Origin: Dielma fastidiosa
GTDB lineage: Bacteria; Bacillota_I; Bacilli_A; Erysipelotrichales; Erysipelotrichaceae
Reading direction: 5' to 3'
Assembly: GCF_000313565.1 (NCBI RefSeq)
Contig: NZ_HE578927.1
Coordinates: 168,334-232,333 of the forward strand
Length of the DNA: 64,000 bases
In this document: positions 35,973 to 44,267 of the stretch, one piece after another
How positions within the stretch are numbered: the stretch's first letter is position 1
Layout: the number at the start of each line of letters is the position of its first letter
Made by a program: the position numbers and the translations under genes
Notes under the pieces: model-generated
What the model saw: only the letters and a program-made list of their open reading frames with translations
Database searches by the model: none
What the model was told of the DNA's origin: nothing

Positions 35973-35977
35973 AATCC
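35952..35977 (-). promoter_or_regulatory. RAT antiterminator site 1
   Basis: Begins GGATTGTTACTC and ends GGCATTACC on the minus strand, close to the canonical ribonucleic antiterminator. It lies about 10-35 bases into the transcript. Confidence 0.85.
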
Positions 35978-35991
35978 TTTTTACATCATCT

Positions 35992-36020
35992 ATAATAGTA
36001 TGCGCTTTCAAAAATGTCAA
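35992..36020 (-). promoter_or_regulatory. Promoter of the beta-glucoside PTS operon with internal cre site
   Basis: On the minus strand TTGACA (36015-36020) and TATTAT (35992-35997) are spaced by 17 bases. The spacer holds TGAAAGCGCATACT (35997-36010), one mismatch from the CcpA cre consensus, so catabolite repression is expected in addition to antitermination. Confidence 0.75.
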
Positions 36021-36078
36021 CCCTAAATTTAATTTTTTGTAATTTCTCTGAAGTGAAAAGTTAACTATCACTTCATCC

Positions 36079-36106
36079 TAAAGAAAAACCGCTATCGCGG
36101 CTTTTC
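36079..36106 (-). terminator. Terminator of the ABC exporter operon
   Basis: On the minus strand AAAGCCGC-gat-AGCGGTTTTTC overlaps the TetR stop codon. Confidence 0.7.
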
Positions 36107-36709
36107 ACATCCTGTTTTGATCATCATCAGCGTTCGATTCAAATCATTACGTATCCGCTCCCGATCCTTTGGCTGGAGAATCAGCTTGATAACGGAAGAC
36201 TTAGTAAGATTAAAGAGCAGTGACTGCAGCAGCAGTACATCTTCATCTTCTGTGTAAACTAAAGTATCACGATTAAAATGTTCCTTAAAGAAGATCGGGT
36301 CAAAATCAGGAACGTTCATATCACAAGGCACTTGTTTCAACTCTTCATTATTAGCCCGCATACTGGTAAATAAATTACGGAAAAATTGATAATGATCATC
36401 CTGCAGGCATTCCACCGACAGACAGTCATATAAATCCGCAAACATTGTGAAGATATCACCATTGCTGTTTTCTAAAGATGTCAATGCGCATTCATGCAGA
36501 GATACTAAGAAATCCTGAAGAATAAAAACTAGTAAATCACTCTTATCCTTAAAATACTGGTAAAAGCTGCCTCTTGATATACCCGCGTCCTTTACGATTT
36601 GATTAATTGAAACCTCATTGTATGATACTCTTGTAAATTCCTTAATTGCTGAGCGAAGCAATTTATCCTTCTTATCCTCAGGCAGATTATAAAACGTTGA
36701 TGTTGGCAA
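36092..36709 (-). CDS. TetR-family regulator
   Basis: A 205-residue regulator with an N-terminal TetR HTH (EFTRVSYNEVSINQIVKDAGISRGSFYQYFKDKSDLL, about residues 18-55) and a helical ligand-binding C-domain. It is the last gene of the exporter operon, 11 bases after the permease, and is likely to repress the operon through the palindrome at 40382-40398. The inducer is unknown. Confidence 0.85.
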   Translation of the reverse strand: MPTSTFYNLPEDKKDKLLRSAIKEFTRVSYNEVSINQIVKDAGISRGSFYQYFKDKSDLLVFILQDFLVSLHECALTSLENSNGDIFTMFADLYDCLSVECLQDDHYQFFRNLFTSMRANNEELKQVPCDMNVPDFDPIFFKEHFNRDTLVYTEDEDVLLLQSLLFNLTKSSVIKLILQPKDRERIRNDLNRTLMMIKTGCEKPR

Positions 36710-36720
36710 ACCATTTCCCC

Positions 36721-37983
36721 CTATTCGTAACGCAATGCTTCAATTGGATTAAGCTTAGCGGCTTTATTGGCTGGATAATATCCAAAGAAAACACCAATTG
36801 CCATTGAGAAGCTTACAGCGATTAGGATAATGCTTACCGAAGGCCGAGCCGGGAAGCCTAATGCGCTGGCACCAACACTACCCAATACTACACCTAATAT
36901 AACACCCAAAAAGCCGCCGACCAGACAGGTAATCACGGATTCAGTAATAAATTGAATGCGGATTGCGCTGTTAGGTGCCCCTAAGGCTTTACGGGTACCA
37001 ATTTCTCTTGTACGTTCAGTAACTGATACAAGCATGATGTTCATTACGCCAATACCGCCGACCAACAATGAAATACCGGCAATGATTGCAATCGCAATGG
37101 ACATTGTGGACATCATAGAATCAATTTGACCGAGCATACTTTCCATACTGAATGTTTGAATTGTTATATACGGATTCTTATCATAATATCGATTAAAGAA
37201 TTCTTGTGTTTCGATCTGGAAAGCCGTTGAATCTACATTCGCTTTAGGTGTAGCTGTAATCTGATAGAAACCATTAGAATTATTAATACGCTGCGCGGTA
37301 GAAACCGGAATATAAGCATCGGTGCTCATGTCTTTTTCCGATGCCATAGAATACATCATCGCATTCTGTTTATATTCGTAGACACCGACAATCGTATAAG
37401 TATTAATTTCATTACTGCGGTGAATCTGAACCTCTTTACCGATTGGATCAACACCTGGCGCAAACATATTATTCACAAACTTATTTGATACAACGATTAA
37501 ATTCTTCATTGAATTAATATCACGCTGATTCAAGAAGCGGCCTTTAATCATTTCGATAGAATTCGCTTCCGCATAGTCAGCGCTGACTCCGCTCAAGCTG
37601 ACATTGGCATAAAGCCGGCCATCCTGCGCTTTACCGCTGCCTAATGATTCAGTCATTGAAACACCTAGTAAATCGTTGTCAAAACGTTCTTTATAAGCAT
37701 TAATCATCTCATAGCTGATAACATCGCTGTCAGTTATTTCATAGTTATTGGGCGCCACTGTATTTCCTGATTCATCGTAACGATAAGATAAGCCGATCAT
37801 CAGATTTTTAGCTCCCAAATCAGCCATTGAAGAAGTCATAGCCGAACGCATTGAATCGCCGACCGTAACAATAGCAATAACTGAAGATATACCGATAATA
37901 ATACCCAGCATTGTCAGCAGGGCACGCATTTTATTTGCTTTTAAGCCACTGAATGCCAGTGTTATGCTTTCCATTAAATCCAT
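36721..37983 (-). CDS. MacB/FtsX-type ABC transporter permease
   Basis: A 420-residue permease. One N-terminal TM (about 20-45, ALLTMLGIIIGISSVIAIVTVG), a large extracellular MacB-PCD domain, and three C-terminal TMs (about 290-410) in the FtsX layout with the VSVTERTREIGTRKALGA coupling segment. With the ATPase and the membrane-fusion protein it forms a MacAB-like export system for peptides, lipids or drugs. Overlaps the ATPase gene by ten bases. Confidence 0.92.
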   Translation of the reverse strand: MDLMESITLAFSGLKANKMRALLTMLGIIIGISSVIAIVTVGDSMRSAMTSSMADLGAKNLMIGLSYRYDESGNTVAPNNYEITDSDVISYEMINAYKERFDNDLLGVSMTESLGSGKAQDGRLYANVSLSGVSADYAEANSIEMIKGRFLNQRDINSMKNLIVVSNKFVNNMFAPGVDPIGKEVQIHRSNEINTYTIVGVYEYKQNAMMYSMASEKDMSTDAYIPVSTAQRINNSNGFYQITATPKANVDSTAFQIETQEFFNRYYDKNPYITIQTFSMESMLGQIDSMMSTMSIAIAIIAGISLLVGGIGVMNIMLVSVTERTREIGTRKALGAPNSAIRIQFITESVITCLVGGFLGVILGVVLGSVGASALGFPARPSVSIILIAVSFSMAIGVFFGYYPANKAAKLNPIEALRYE

Positions 37984-38687
37984 ACGTCACCCTCTTTTCT
38001 CTGATCGCTGACAATAAGACCATCGCGAATCGTTAAGATCCGTTCCGTCTCGGCTGCCAGCTCAGGATTATGGGTTATCAGAACAATGGTTTTGCCTTGT
38101 TCCTTATGCAGCTGATGAAATAAATTCATAACTAAATGCCCGGTATACGTATCCAGAGCACCTGTCGGCTCATCGGCTAAGATAATAGCAGGATCGTTTG
38201 CCATAGAACGGGCAATCGCAACACGCTGCTTCTGACCGCCTGATAACTCATTAGGCATATGCCCCATGCGGTCTTCCATTTCAACAAGCTTCAGCAGATC
38301 CTTCGCTTTCTGTGTTCTTTCCCTGTGCGGTACGCCCGCGTACATCATAGGCATTTCAACATTTTTCAAAGCGCTGGTTCTTGGAATCAGATTAAAGGTT
38401 TGGAAAACGAAACCAATTTTCTGATTTCTGAAATGCGAAAGCTTGTTGTCATCAACATCATCCATAGAAACTCCATCAAGTATATATTGTCCGCTTGTCT
38501 GACGATCCAGTGCACCAATGATATTCATCAAGGTACTTTTACCTGACCCGGAAGGTCCGACAATTGATACAAACTCCCCTTCGTGGACGGTAAGCGAAAT
38601 TCCATGGAGCACTTCAAGTTCATTTTCCGTCCCCTGATAGAAGGTTTTGACAATATCCTTCATCTCAAATATTACTTTTTTCTCCAT
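37974..38687 (-). CDS. ABC transporter ATP-binding protein (MacB/LolD type)
   Basis: A 237-residue ATPase: Walker A GPSGSGKST, Q-loop FQTFNL, signature LSGGQKQRVAIAR, Walker B IILADEPTGALD and switch His in LITHNPELA. The family energises MacB-type permeases. Lies three bases after the fusion-protein gene and overlaps the permease gene. Confidence 0.95.
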   Translation of the reverse strand: MEKKVIFEMKDIVKTFYQGTENELEVLHGISLTVHEGEFVSIVGPSGSGKSTLMNIIGALDRQTSGQYILDGVSMDDVDDNKLSHFRNQKIGFVFQTFNLIPRTSALKNVEMPMMYAGVPHRERTQKAKDLLKLVEMEDRMGHMPNELSGGQKQRVAIARSMANDPAIILADEPTGALDTYTGHLVMNLFHQLHKEQGKTIVLITHNPELAAETERILTIRDGLIVSDQRKEGDVWI

Positions 38688-38690
38688 GGT

Positions 38691-40358
38691 TTACCCCAGC
38701 AGAACGGTTGCCCCTTCACTTACTCCCTGCGGTGAAGTGATGACAATATCTCCTTCTTGTAATTCGTCACTGATAACTTCAAGCAGGAAGTCAGTTTCCA
38801 TGCCAATCGTAACGATTACTTTTTTAGCTGTGTATTTATTACCATCCTGTTGTGCAACATAGATATAAGATGTACCGTCTACATCTGTAATTACTGCATC
38901 ATAAGGAACTGCCAAAGCACCTTTTTTCTCTTCAACAATGATATTTACTTTAGCATTCATACCGATACGCAAATCTGTTTTAGTATCAGTAACATCGATT
39001 TCACTTTCAAATTCAACGGATGAAGAACCAGATTTAGTTGAACCATCGGCAGCCTTTTTAGCCGCTGGCGCAATGAAGCTGACTTTACCATTGTATTTTT
39101 CATTCGGAATTGCATCGGCAGAAATAATTGCTTTCATACCATTTTGAACACTCATTAAATCATATTCCTTGATGGCGGTGTTGATTTTTAACGCATCAGC
39201 ATTTTCAATAACAAACAGTACACCGCTTGCCTTATCGCCTACTTCTACATTTACAGCTGTCACGGTACCAGAGATTGGCGCAGTGATTTCAGCTTCGTTT
39301 AATTGTTTCTTTAACTTCTGCAGTTCGATCTGTCTTGATGGATCACTGGCTGATAACTGTGTCTTTGTCAGTGAATCCTCATAAGTCTTTAACTGCTGCT
39401 GAGCATTGCGTTTCGCAATCGTCAGATTCTTTTCAGCATTATCATAAGCTGTCTGTGCCTTGTCAACTGCGTCAAGGTAAGATTCCAGCTGTTTGTCTGC
39501 GGCTTTGACGGCATCAGCTAAGGCGTCCTTGGCCTCTTTGTAAGCGTCATAGGCAGAATCGCTTGCTGATTTAAGTGATGATTCACTTGAACCAGATGAA
39601 GCACCCTGAGCTAATATTTTTGCTTTTTCACTATCATATGTTGGACATAATTTAACACGATCAATTTCACCGTCTGCATTCGTACACTGTCTTGTTAAAT
39701 CTGCAAGCAGAGAATTGATGAGACTTTCAGACGCATCAGGATCATAGCTGTCATAAGCATCAGAAGCATTTCGATACGCTTTTCTCGCATTATCCACAGC
39801 CTTCTGAGCCTTTTTGATTGTCTCGTTTTCGCCCTGATCCATATCCTCTAATGCTTCATTATAGGCTTTCTTCGCATCATTCAGCGTTGTCAGCGCGTTA
39901 TCCACATTTGTCTGCGCATTATTAATTGAGCTGTTCATGTTATTCTCAAGATCAGCCTTAAAATCTTCATATTCCTGTTGAGTTGAATTTAAAGTCAGAC
40001 CTGTTGTCTGATCATTAATATTCAATGAAGCCTCAGCCTTCTGCACATCAAGCAAAAGATCTTCAACATCAACGGTTCCCAATACCTGACCCGCTTCAAC
40101 CTTATCACCGGCTTTGACATTAATTGTCTGCATTTCATAAGCAGCTAATGAAGAAGTAACCTTCATTGAATCAGCACTCTCTACAAGTCCCGTAACCTCT
40201 ACAGTCTTAGAAAGATCCTGCTTAGCCAGTACCGTTGTCTGTACCATCAGATCGCTATTGCCTGATCCTTTAAAGGGATTAAAAAAGAAAGCAACAACCA
40301 CTACTGCCACAACAGCAATTACTATCAATTTCTTATGTTTTTTCCATATTTCTTTCAT
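38691..40358 (-). CDS. HlyD/MacA-type membrane fusion protein
   Basis: A 555-residue adaptor: one N-terminal TM (about 9-27, LIVIAVVAVVVVAFFF), a biotinyl-lipoyl half (VKAGDKVEAGQVLGTVDV), a very long coiled coil of about 260 residues rich in A/D/K/Q (NAQTNVDNALTTLNDAKKAY), a second lipoyl half (ITAPISGTVTAVNVEVGDKA) and a beta-barrel. It links the ABC permease to the outside of the envelope. The start at 40358 has AAGGAG nine bases upstream; a longer frame would start in the operator. Confidence 0.9.
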   Translation of the reverse strand: MKEIWKKHKKLIVIAVVAVVVVAFFFNPFKGSGNSDLMVQTTVLAKQDLSKTVEVTGLVESADSMKVTSSLAAYEMQTINVKAGDKVEAGQVLGTVDVEDLLLDVQKAEASLNINDQTTGLTLNSTQQEYEDFKADLENNMNSSINNAQTNVDNALTTLNDAKKAYNEALEDMDQGENETIKKAQKAVDNARKAYRNASDAYDSYDPDASESLINSLLADLTRQCTNADGEIDRVKLCPTYDSEKAKILAQGASSGSSESSLKSASDSAYDAYKEAKDALADAVKAADKQLESYLDAVDKAQTAYDNAEKNLTIAKRNAQQQLKTYEDSLTKTQLSASDPSRQIELQKLKKQLNEAEITAPISGTVTAVNVEVGDKASGVLFVIENADALKINTAIKEYDLMSVQNGMKAIISADAIPNEKYNGKVSFIAPAAKKAADGSTKSGSSSVEFESEIDVTDTKTDLRIGMNAKVNIIVEEKKGALAVPYDAVITDVDGTSYIYVAQQDGNKYTAKKVIVTIGMETDFLLEVISDELQEGDIVITSPQGVSEGATVLLG

Positions 40359-40381
40359 TTCAGATTCTCCTTGGCGTCGTA

Positions 40382-40398
40382 TATGACACCCTGTCATA
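40382..40398. promoter_or_regulatory. Palindromic operator at the start of the exporter transcript
   Basis: TATGACA-ccc-TGTCATA is a perfect 7-3-7 inverted repeat directly after the -10. It is the obvious binding site for the TetR protein encoded at the end of the operon. Confidence 0.65.
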
Positions 40399-40399
40399 C

Positions 40400-40428
40400 A
40401 TTATAGATAGCTTCTGTGATTAAGTCAA
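40400..40428 (-). promoter_or_regulatory. Promoter of the ABC exporter operon
   Basis: On the minus strand TTGACT (40423-40428) and TATAAT (40400-40405) are spaced by 17 bases. Confidence 0.85.
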
Positions 40429-40564
40429 TGTGAAAAGCTCATTATAACAAAACTGTTAGAAAATATTAGGTTAATTTAATGTTTTCTTAAGAAAATATTT
40501 AGAAATGCAGAACATTCAAATTGACTGCCAAGCTATCATATGCCAGCACATGAAATAATATTAA

Positions 40565-40606
40565 AAAGTCAGCGCTTCTTTCAAGAAAAGATAACCCTGA
40601 CTTTAT
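40565..40606 (-). terminator. Terminator of the isomerase/membrane-protein pair
   Basis: On the minus strand AAAGTCAG pairs with CTGACTTT around a 22-base loop with TAATATT after it. Confidence 0.65.
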
Positions 40607-40630
40607 CATCATAACCTATTAATCTATAAA

Positions 40631-40867
40631 TTAAGGATTCATCCGTGTCCTATGACGCAGATAAAAATAAACACCGCCTTCAATCAGCAGCAAAATTATT
40701 ACAAATAACGTCGAAACAAGAATACTCGTATACCATGGACTTGAACTTAATTCATAAAGCATTGGATGACTCTGATAATCATACCAGACAAACAATGCCC
40801 TGCCGATATAGACCCCAATTGTAGATCCCATAAGGATTTTCATAAAATTCAGCAGCTTATTAGTCAT
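40631..40867 (-). CDS. Small two-pass membrane protein, unknown function
   Basis: A 78-residue protein with two hydrophobic segments (about 8-28 and 46-68) and a basic end (YLRHRTRMNP). No recognised family. It starts one base after the NagB-like gene stop, so the two are co-translated; the link may be only positional. Confidence 0.6.
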   Translation of the reverse strand: MTNKLLNFMKILMGSTIGVYIGRALFVWYDYQSHPMLYELSSSPWYTSILVSTLFVIILLLIEGGVYFYLRHRTRMNP

Positions 40868-40868
40868 G

Positions 40869-41570
40869 CTATTTCATCTCTTTATTGATCAGACACGCGA
40901 CATCATTATGCAGCCATAAAAATGATGCCGGCAGTGCTGTCGATACTTTCTTACTCATCAGCCTTTGAAGGATTTCAGCCTTGCCGCTGCCGCTGATCAG
41001 CATTAATATCTTCTTTGCATTTAATAATTCACTTAGACCAAGCGTAATTCCCTGCTCCACCTTTTTGCCCTTCAGCATACCATGATGCTTAGACAGTTCA
41101 TCAAGCTGAATCACATGGGCATCAGGAATTAATTCATCAGCTGGTTCATTTAAACCAAGATGCCCATTCTTGCCAAGACCTAAAATACAGCAGTCAATCG
41201 GATGCATATCAATTAAATCATGAATCCGTTTTGCCTCACATTCAGTATCAGCCGCTTCATTATTAAATGAAATCAACTGTTCTTCTTTAATATTTAAAGG
41301 TTCAAGCACATAATGCCGAATAAACCATTCACAGGTAGAATCATCCTTAGCGTTTAAGCCGCACCATTCATCAAGCTTGGTAAACGTCAAATGGCTGACA
41401 TCAAGCTGATTCACATGAATCATTTCAACTAATAATTCATACATTCTGCGCGGTGATTCACCTGTAGCCAGGCAGATATTTGCATAAGGGTTATTGCTGA
41501 TTTCATTAAAGAGAATTTCGGCTCCTCGTCTGCTCATTGCTTCATAATTATCTAATTGTTCAATCTTCAT
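40869..41570 (-). CDS. NagB-family sugar-phosphate isomerase/deaminase, AgaI-like
   Basis: A 233-residue NagB-fold enzyme: phosphate loop LATGESPRRMYELL, the KLDEWCG segment (in place of the NMDEY of NagB), GLGKNGHLGLNEPADEL with the catalytic His, and LISGSGKAEIL. The DEW and SPRRMYE variants resemble galactosamine-6-phosphate isomerases (AgaI/AgaS-linked) more than classical NagB. The start at 41570 has AGAGG seven bases before it. Divergent from the GGDEF gene. Confidence 0.8.
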   Translation of the reverse strand: MKIEQLDNYEAMSRRGAEILFNEISNNPYANICLATGESPRRMYELLVEMIHVNQLDVSHLTFTKLDEWCGLNAKDDSTCEWFIRHYVLEPLNIKEEQLISFNNEAADTECEAKRIHDLIDMHPIDCCILGLGKNGHLGLNEPADELIPDAHVIQLDELSKHHGMLKGKKVEQGITLGLSELLNAKKILMLISGSGKAEILQRLMSKKVSTALPASFLWLHNDVACLINKEMK

Positions 41571-41713
41571 AAACTGCCTCTCTTTCTTCATTCATTATAC
41601 TACATGCGTTAGAGAAATCAACAGAACACGCCCTTATCTAAAACATCCTTTCCTAGAATAAAAGACTATTTTCTGAACATGACATATGTTATTATTAAAT
41701 AAAGAGGGATATC

Positions 41714-43801
41714 ATGACAGCAAATTATAAGAGTAAAAAATGTGAAGAGTTAGTCAACAAAATTAAAGAATGCAGAGCGAATAATAATATCGAAGGAATG
41801 AGTGTTCATGCTAATGAATTAAAAATGTTAGCTGAAGATATACAGGATACTTATTCTATTGCTGCTGCATTATTTTATATGTCAATGGTTTATTTTATGA
41901 AAGGACAGCATGACAAAACACTTAGCTTAAATATGGAGATTTTAAGTATCTGTGATTTACATGATGTCCCTGAATATCATGTGCAGACTTTAAATATGAT
42001 GGGAATCGTATATGCCAGTATCTCTGATTTTATCGCGGCAATCAGTTATCTGCTTAAAGCCTATTATTTTTCTTTGGAACATGAAGAATTACAGTACAGC
42101 TATTTTCCATTAAATAATATAGGGGCTTTATTTCAGAATCTTGATATCCCCGATATGGCATTAAAATACTTCCTAAGCAGTCATGAATATAAACAGAAAC
42201 TGCAGATCGCTATTACCGGCAATGATGCAATTCCGGTTATTAACATTATAGCCGCATATATTAAGCTCAACGATTTTGATGAAGCTAAAAAATGGCTTCA
42301 GCTCTATGACAAGGATTATCGGCAATTTGAAAGTTCAGCGGCAGCTATTGAAGTAGCTATTCAGCGCATCCATCTCTATAAGCATGACAAGAATTTAAAA
42401 TGCATGACACCGCTGCTTGATGAATTAATCAATCTTTCAGAGGGGATTGTAAACCGTAATCGTTATTTTAAGTTGCTTTTAGAAGCTTTAGAAGACTGTA
42501 TTGAGCTTGAGCTTAAAGACTATGCGACTCGCCTATTAGAAGAATTGGAATTAATGAGCGAAGAAGTACATGATATCCTGCTGCGTCAGCATCTCTCTGG
42601 TTTAAAGGTTAAAATGACACTTAAAGATTATCCGGATGATGACAGTTATGAAACGCTCTTTCAATATTATCAAAAGAATGAAAATTATCGGGAGCTTGAA
42701 AAAAGCAATACTCGGCAAAGCCTGATTATAAAAATTGAACAAGAGGAAATGATGAATGAACATCGTTTGATTCTTTTAAATAATGCCCGGCTTTTAAAAA
42801 ATAATGAATTAGATCCATTTACCGGCATTTTTAATAAAGCAGCTTTTAAGCAGCATGTTTCAGAAGCGGTTTGTGATCGTTCTAAAGATGAATATGCGGC
42901 ATTATTAATGATTGATATCGATGATTTTAAAAATGTTAATGATACTTTTGGACATTATGCGGGAGATCAGGTAATTCTTGATGTTGTTGGCTTATTGACT
43001 AAAGGCAACCAAAGCAATGTCATCGCCGGGCGTGTAGGCGGTGATGAATTTGCGGTTTTCTTCCCTTCATTCTATTCTTTAGATTATCTCTATGAAAAGG
43101 TTGAGAATTATTTAAAAGCAGCCAGAAAAATCATTGCTAATGATACTGCCGGAATCATTACAATCAGTATCGGTATTTATTTAACAAAGCAATCTGAAAT
43201 CTATGATGAAATGTTTAAGAAAGCAGACAATGCTCTTTATATGGCAAAGCGTAAAGGTAAAAATCAATATGCTGTTTATGCCAAACCAAGTGATGAAGAT
43301 ACGCATTATGCCAGTGAAGCACCCTTGTATTCTAAATCTGCTGAGCAATTCCTGCCGGCAATTTATAAAATATTGAATGTAGACCGTTATGCAGAGAATG
43401 ATTTATTTGCGGTTTTGCGATTGTGCCTGAAAGCATTGGAATTGAAGCAGGCGGCGATTCAAATTTTTGACCAGAATTTGACTCATAATCGATGTCTTTT
43501 CATTGATATGAACAATCAGCCTGAGCAATCAGTTACTATAATTGAAAACAATCTCAAGGTATTGAACAATTATCAGAATAGGCAATGTGTTGTCAATGAC
43601 AGTCAGAATGAAGCAATTGAAACAACGGAAACAGCATATAGAGCATGGATGCAGTCATTGATTGTATTTGATCAGCAGCCTTTAGGCATGGTGACATTTT
43701 ATGATGAACAGCTTCATGCATGGAATGAAAGAGAATTAACGATTTTAACGATTATTGCCGATGTATTGGCACCTTATATTTATTATGGTTCACATGAATA
43801 G
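41714..43801 (+). CDS. TPR-GGDEF-GAF cytosolic diguanylate cyclase
   Basis: A 695-residue soluble protein with no TM or signal peptide. Residues 1 to about 330 are TPR-like helical pairs (HVQTLNMMGIVYASISDFIAAISYLLKAY); GGDEF domain about 365-525 with the intact GGDEF motif at 442-446 (GRVGGDEFAVF) and DIDDFKNVNDTFGH; the C-terminal about 155 residues resemble a GAF sensor (LIVFDQQPLGMVTFYDEQLHAWNERELTILTIIADVL). The inhibitory RxxD site upstream of GGDEF is absent (NQSN), so product feedback is not expected. It probably makes c-di-GMP in response to a cytosolic protein or ligand. The ribosome site is AGAGGG. Confidence 0.88.
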   Translation: MTANYKSKKCEELVNKIKECRANNNIEGMSVHANELKMLAEDIQDTYSIAAALFYMSMVYFMKGQHDKTLSLNMEILSICDLHDVPEYHVQTLNMMGIVYASISDFIAAISYLLKAYYFSLEHEELQYSYFPLNNIGALFQNLDIPDMALKYFLSSHEYKQKLQIAITGNDAIPVINIIAAYIKLNDFDEAKKWLQLYDKDYRQFESSAAAIEVAIQRIHLYKHDKNLKCMTPLLDELINLSEGIVNRNRYFKLLLEALEDCIELELKDYATRLLEELELMSEEVHDILLRQHLSGLKVKMTLKDYPDDDSYETLFQYYQKNENYRELEKSNTRQSLIIKIEQEEMMNEHRLILLNNARLLKNNELDPFTGIFNKAAFKQHVSEAVCDRSKDEYAALLMIDIDDFKNVNDTFGHYAGDQVILDVVGLLTKGNQSNVIAGRVGGDEFAVFFPSFYSLDYLYEKVENYLKAARKIIANDTAGIITISIGIYLTKQSEIYDEMFKKADNALYMAKRKGKNQYAVYAKPSDEDTHYASEAPLYSKSAEQFLPAIYKILNVDRYAENDLFAVLRLCLKALELKQAAIQIFDQNLTHNRCLFIDMNNQPEQSVTIIENNLKVLNNYQNRQCVVNDSQNEAIETTETAYRAWMQSLIVFDQQPLGMVTFYDEQLHAWNERELTILTIIADVLAPYIYYGSHE

Positions 43802-44008
43802 AGAATAAAAGCATAATTAAACAAAAAGGGAAGTGATAAAAACTTGGGCGAAAATATCACTTCCCAGCGGCGGAGATGTTATCATTAACGACAGCATCTC
43901 CATATTCTGATTTAGAATCCAAATGTTACTTAATATACTGATCCGTCTTCTGTTTATGAAGAAACTATCAGTATTTTTTTATCACTCCAACATAATCAAT
44001 TTGTGAAG
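43802..44008 (+). ncRNA. Structured 3' region after the GGDEF gene, candidate small RNA
   Basis: Three consecutive stems follow the stop codon. Stem 1 at 43828-43865 is GGGAAGTGATA/TATCACTTCCC (11 bp), stem 2 at 43872-43901 is GGAGATG/CATCTCC, and stem 3 is an intrinsic terminator at 43935-43980. One terminator would be enough, so the first two stems may be part of a processed RNA. No known RNA family was recognised. Confidence 0.4.
43935..43980 (+). terminator. Terminator of the GGDEF gene
   Basis: TACTGAT pairs with ATCAGTA, with an inner TCTTC/GAAGA pairing, followed by a seven-T run. Confidence 0.8.
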
Positions 44009-44036
44009 TGTATCATTAAGTATACTTTTTGTCACA
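44009..44036. promoter_or_regulatory. Upstream palindrome of the second operator module
   Basis: TGTATCATTAAGTA and TACTTTTTGTCACA, centred at 44022.5, resemble operator O3 at 20681-20708. It is 124 bases from the second palindrome (125 bases in the first locus). Confidence 0.55.
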
Positions 44037-44088
44037 CTCTGATTTATGCAAAAAAGGGTTCAAAACAGCATAAAAAGGTCTGATTTTC

Positions 44089-44117
44089 TTTACAAAACAG
44101 ACAAAAACACCTATAAT
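44089..44117 (+). promoter_or_regulatory. Orphan promoter in the second operator module
   Basis: TTTACA (44089-44094) and TATAAT (44112-44117) are spaced by 17 bases. The flanks (TAAAA.GG.C upstream, CCTATAAT) match the promoter of the 852-residue surface protein. Confidence 0.65.
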
Positions 44118-44132
44118 TATAAAGAATCCAGG

Positions 44133-44160
44133 TGTCTTATAAAGTATACATTACAAGACA
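44133..44160. promoter_or_regulatory. Leader palindrome of the second operator module
   Basis: TGTCTTATAAAGTA and TACATTACAAGACA, centred at 44146.5, are flanked by matching G and C. The centre is 29.5 bases downstream of the -10, exactly as in the first locus. Confidence 0.65.
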
Positions 44161-44201
44161 CTTACAGATATGTGACTGAATATTCGGCAAACATTAATTA
44201 T

Positions 44202-44262
44202 AAAAGTCTGAAAAGTAAGACAATCTTTAATCCGTGATGTCTTTACAATTTCAGACTTTTTT
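44202..44262. terminator. Long terminator hairpin between convergent transcripts
   Basis: AAAAGTCTGAAA pairs with TTTCAGACTTTT and TAAGACA pairs with TGTCTTTA inside it; T-runs lie on both strands. It serves the 1510-residue surface protein on the minus strand and the candidate small RNA on the plus strand. Confidence 0.75.
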
Positions 44263-44267
44263 AGTTT

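Larger units (their letters stand above)
44124..44262 (+). ncRNA. Candidate small RNA of about 140 nt
   Basis: Runs from the predicted start about seven bases after the orphan -10 to the terminator at 44202-44262. No ribosome site or frame with coding character is present. It may be a regulatory RNA, or a leader left behind after loss of its gene. Its 3' part is antisense only to the trailer of the neighbouring surface-protein transcript. Confidence 0.45.

Noticed and set aside
35880-36071. 63-codon open frame ahead of the EIIA gene
   Set aside because: It covers the promoter, cre site, RAT site and terminator of the beta-glucoside operon; a leader region, not a gene.
44046-44237. 63-codon plus-strand open frame in the gap beside the 1510-residue surface protein gene
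   Set aside because: It starts upstream of the predicted promoter, runs through the leader palindrome into the terminator, has no ribosome site and an amino-acid composition typical of random AT-rich sequence.
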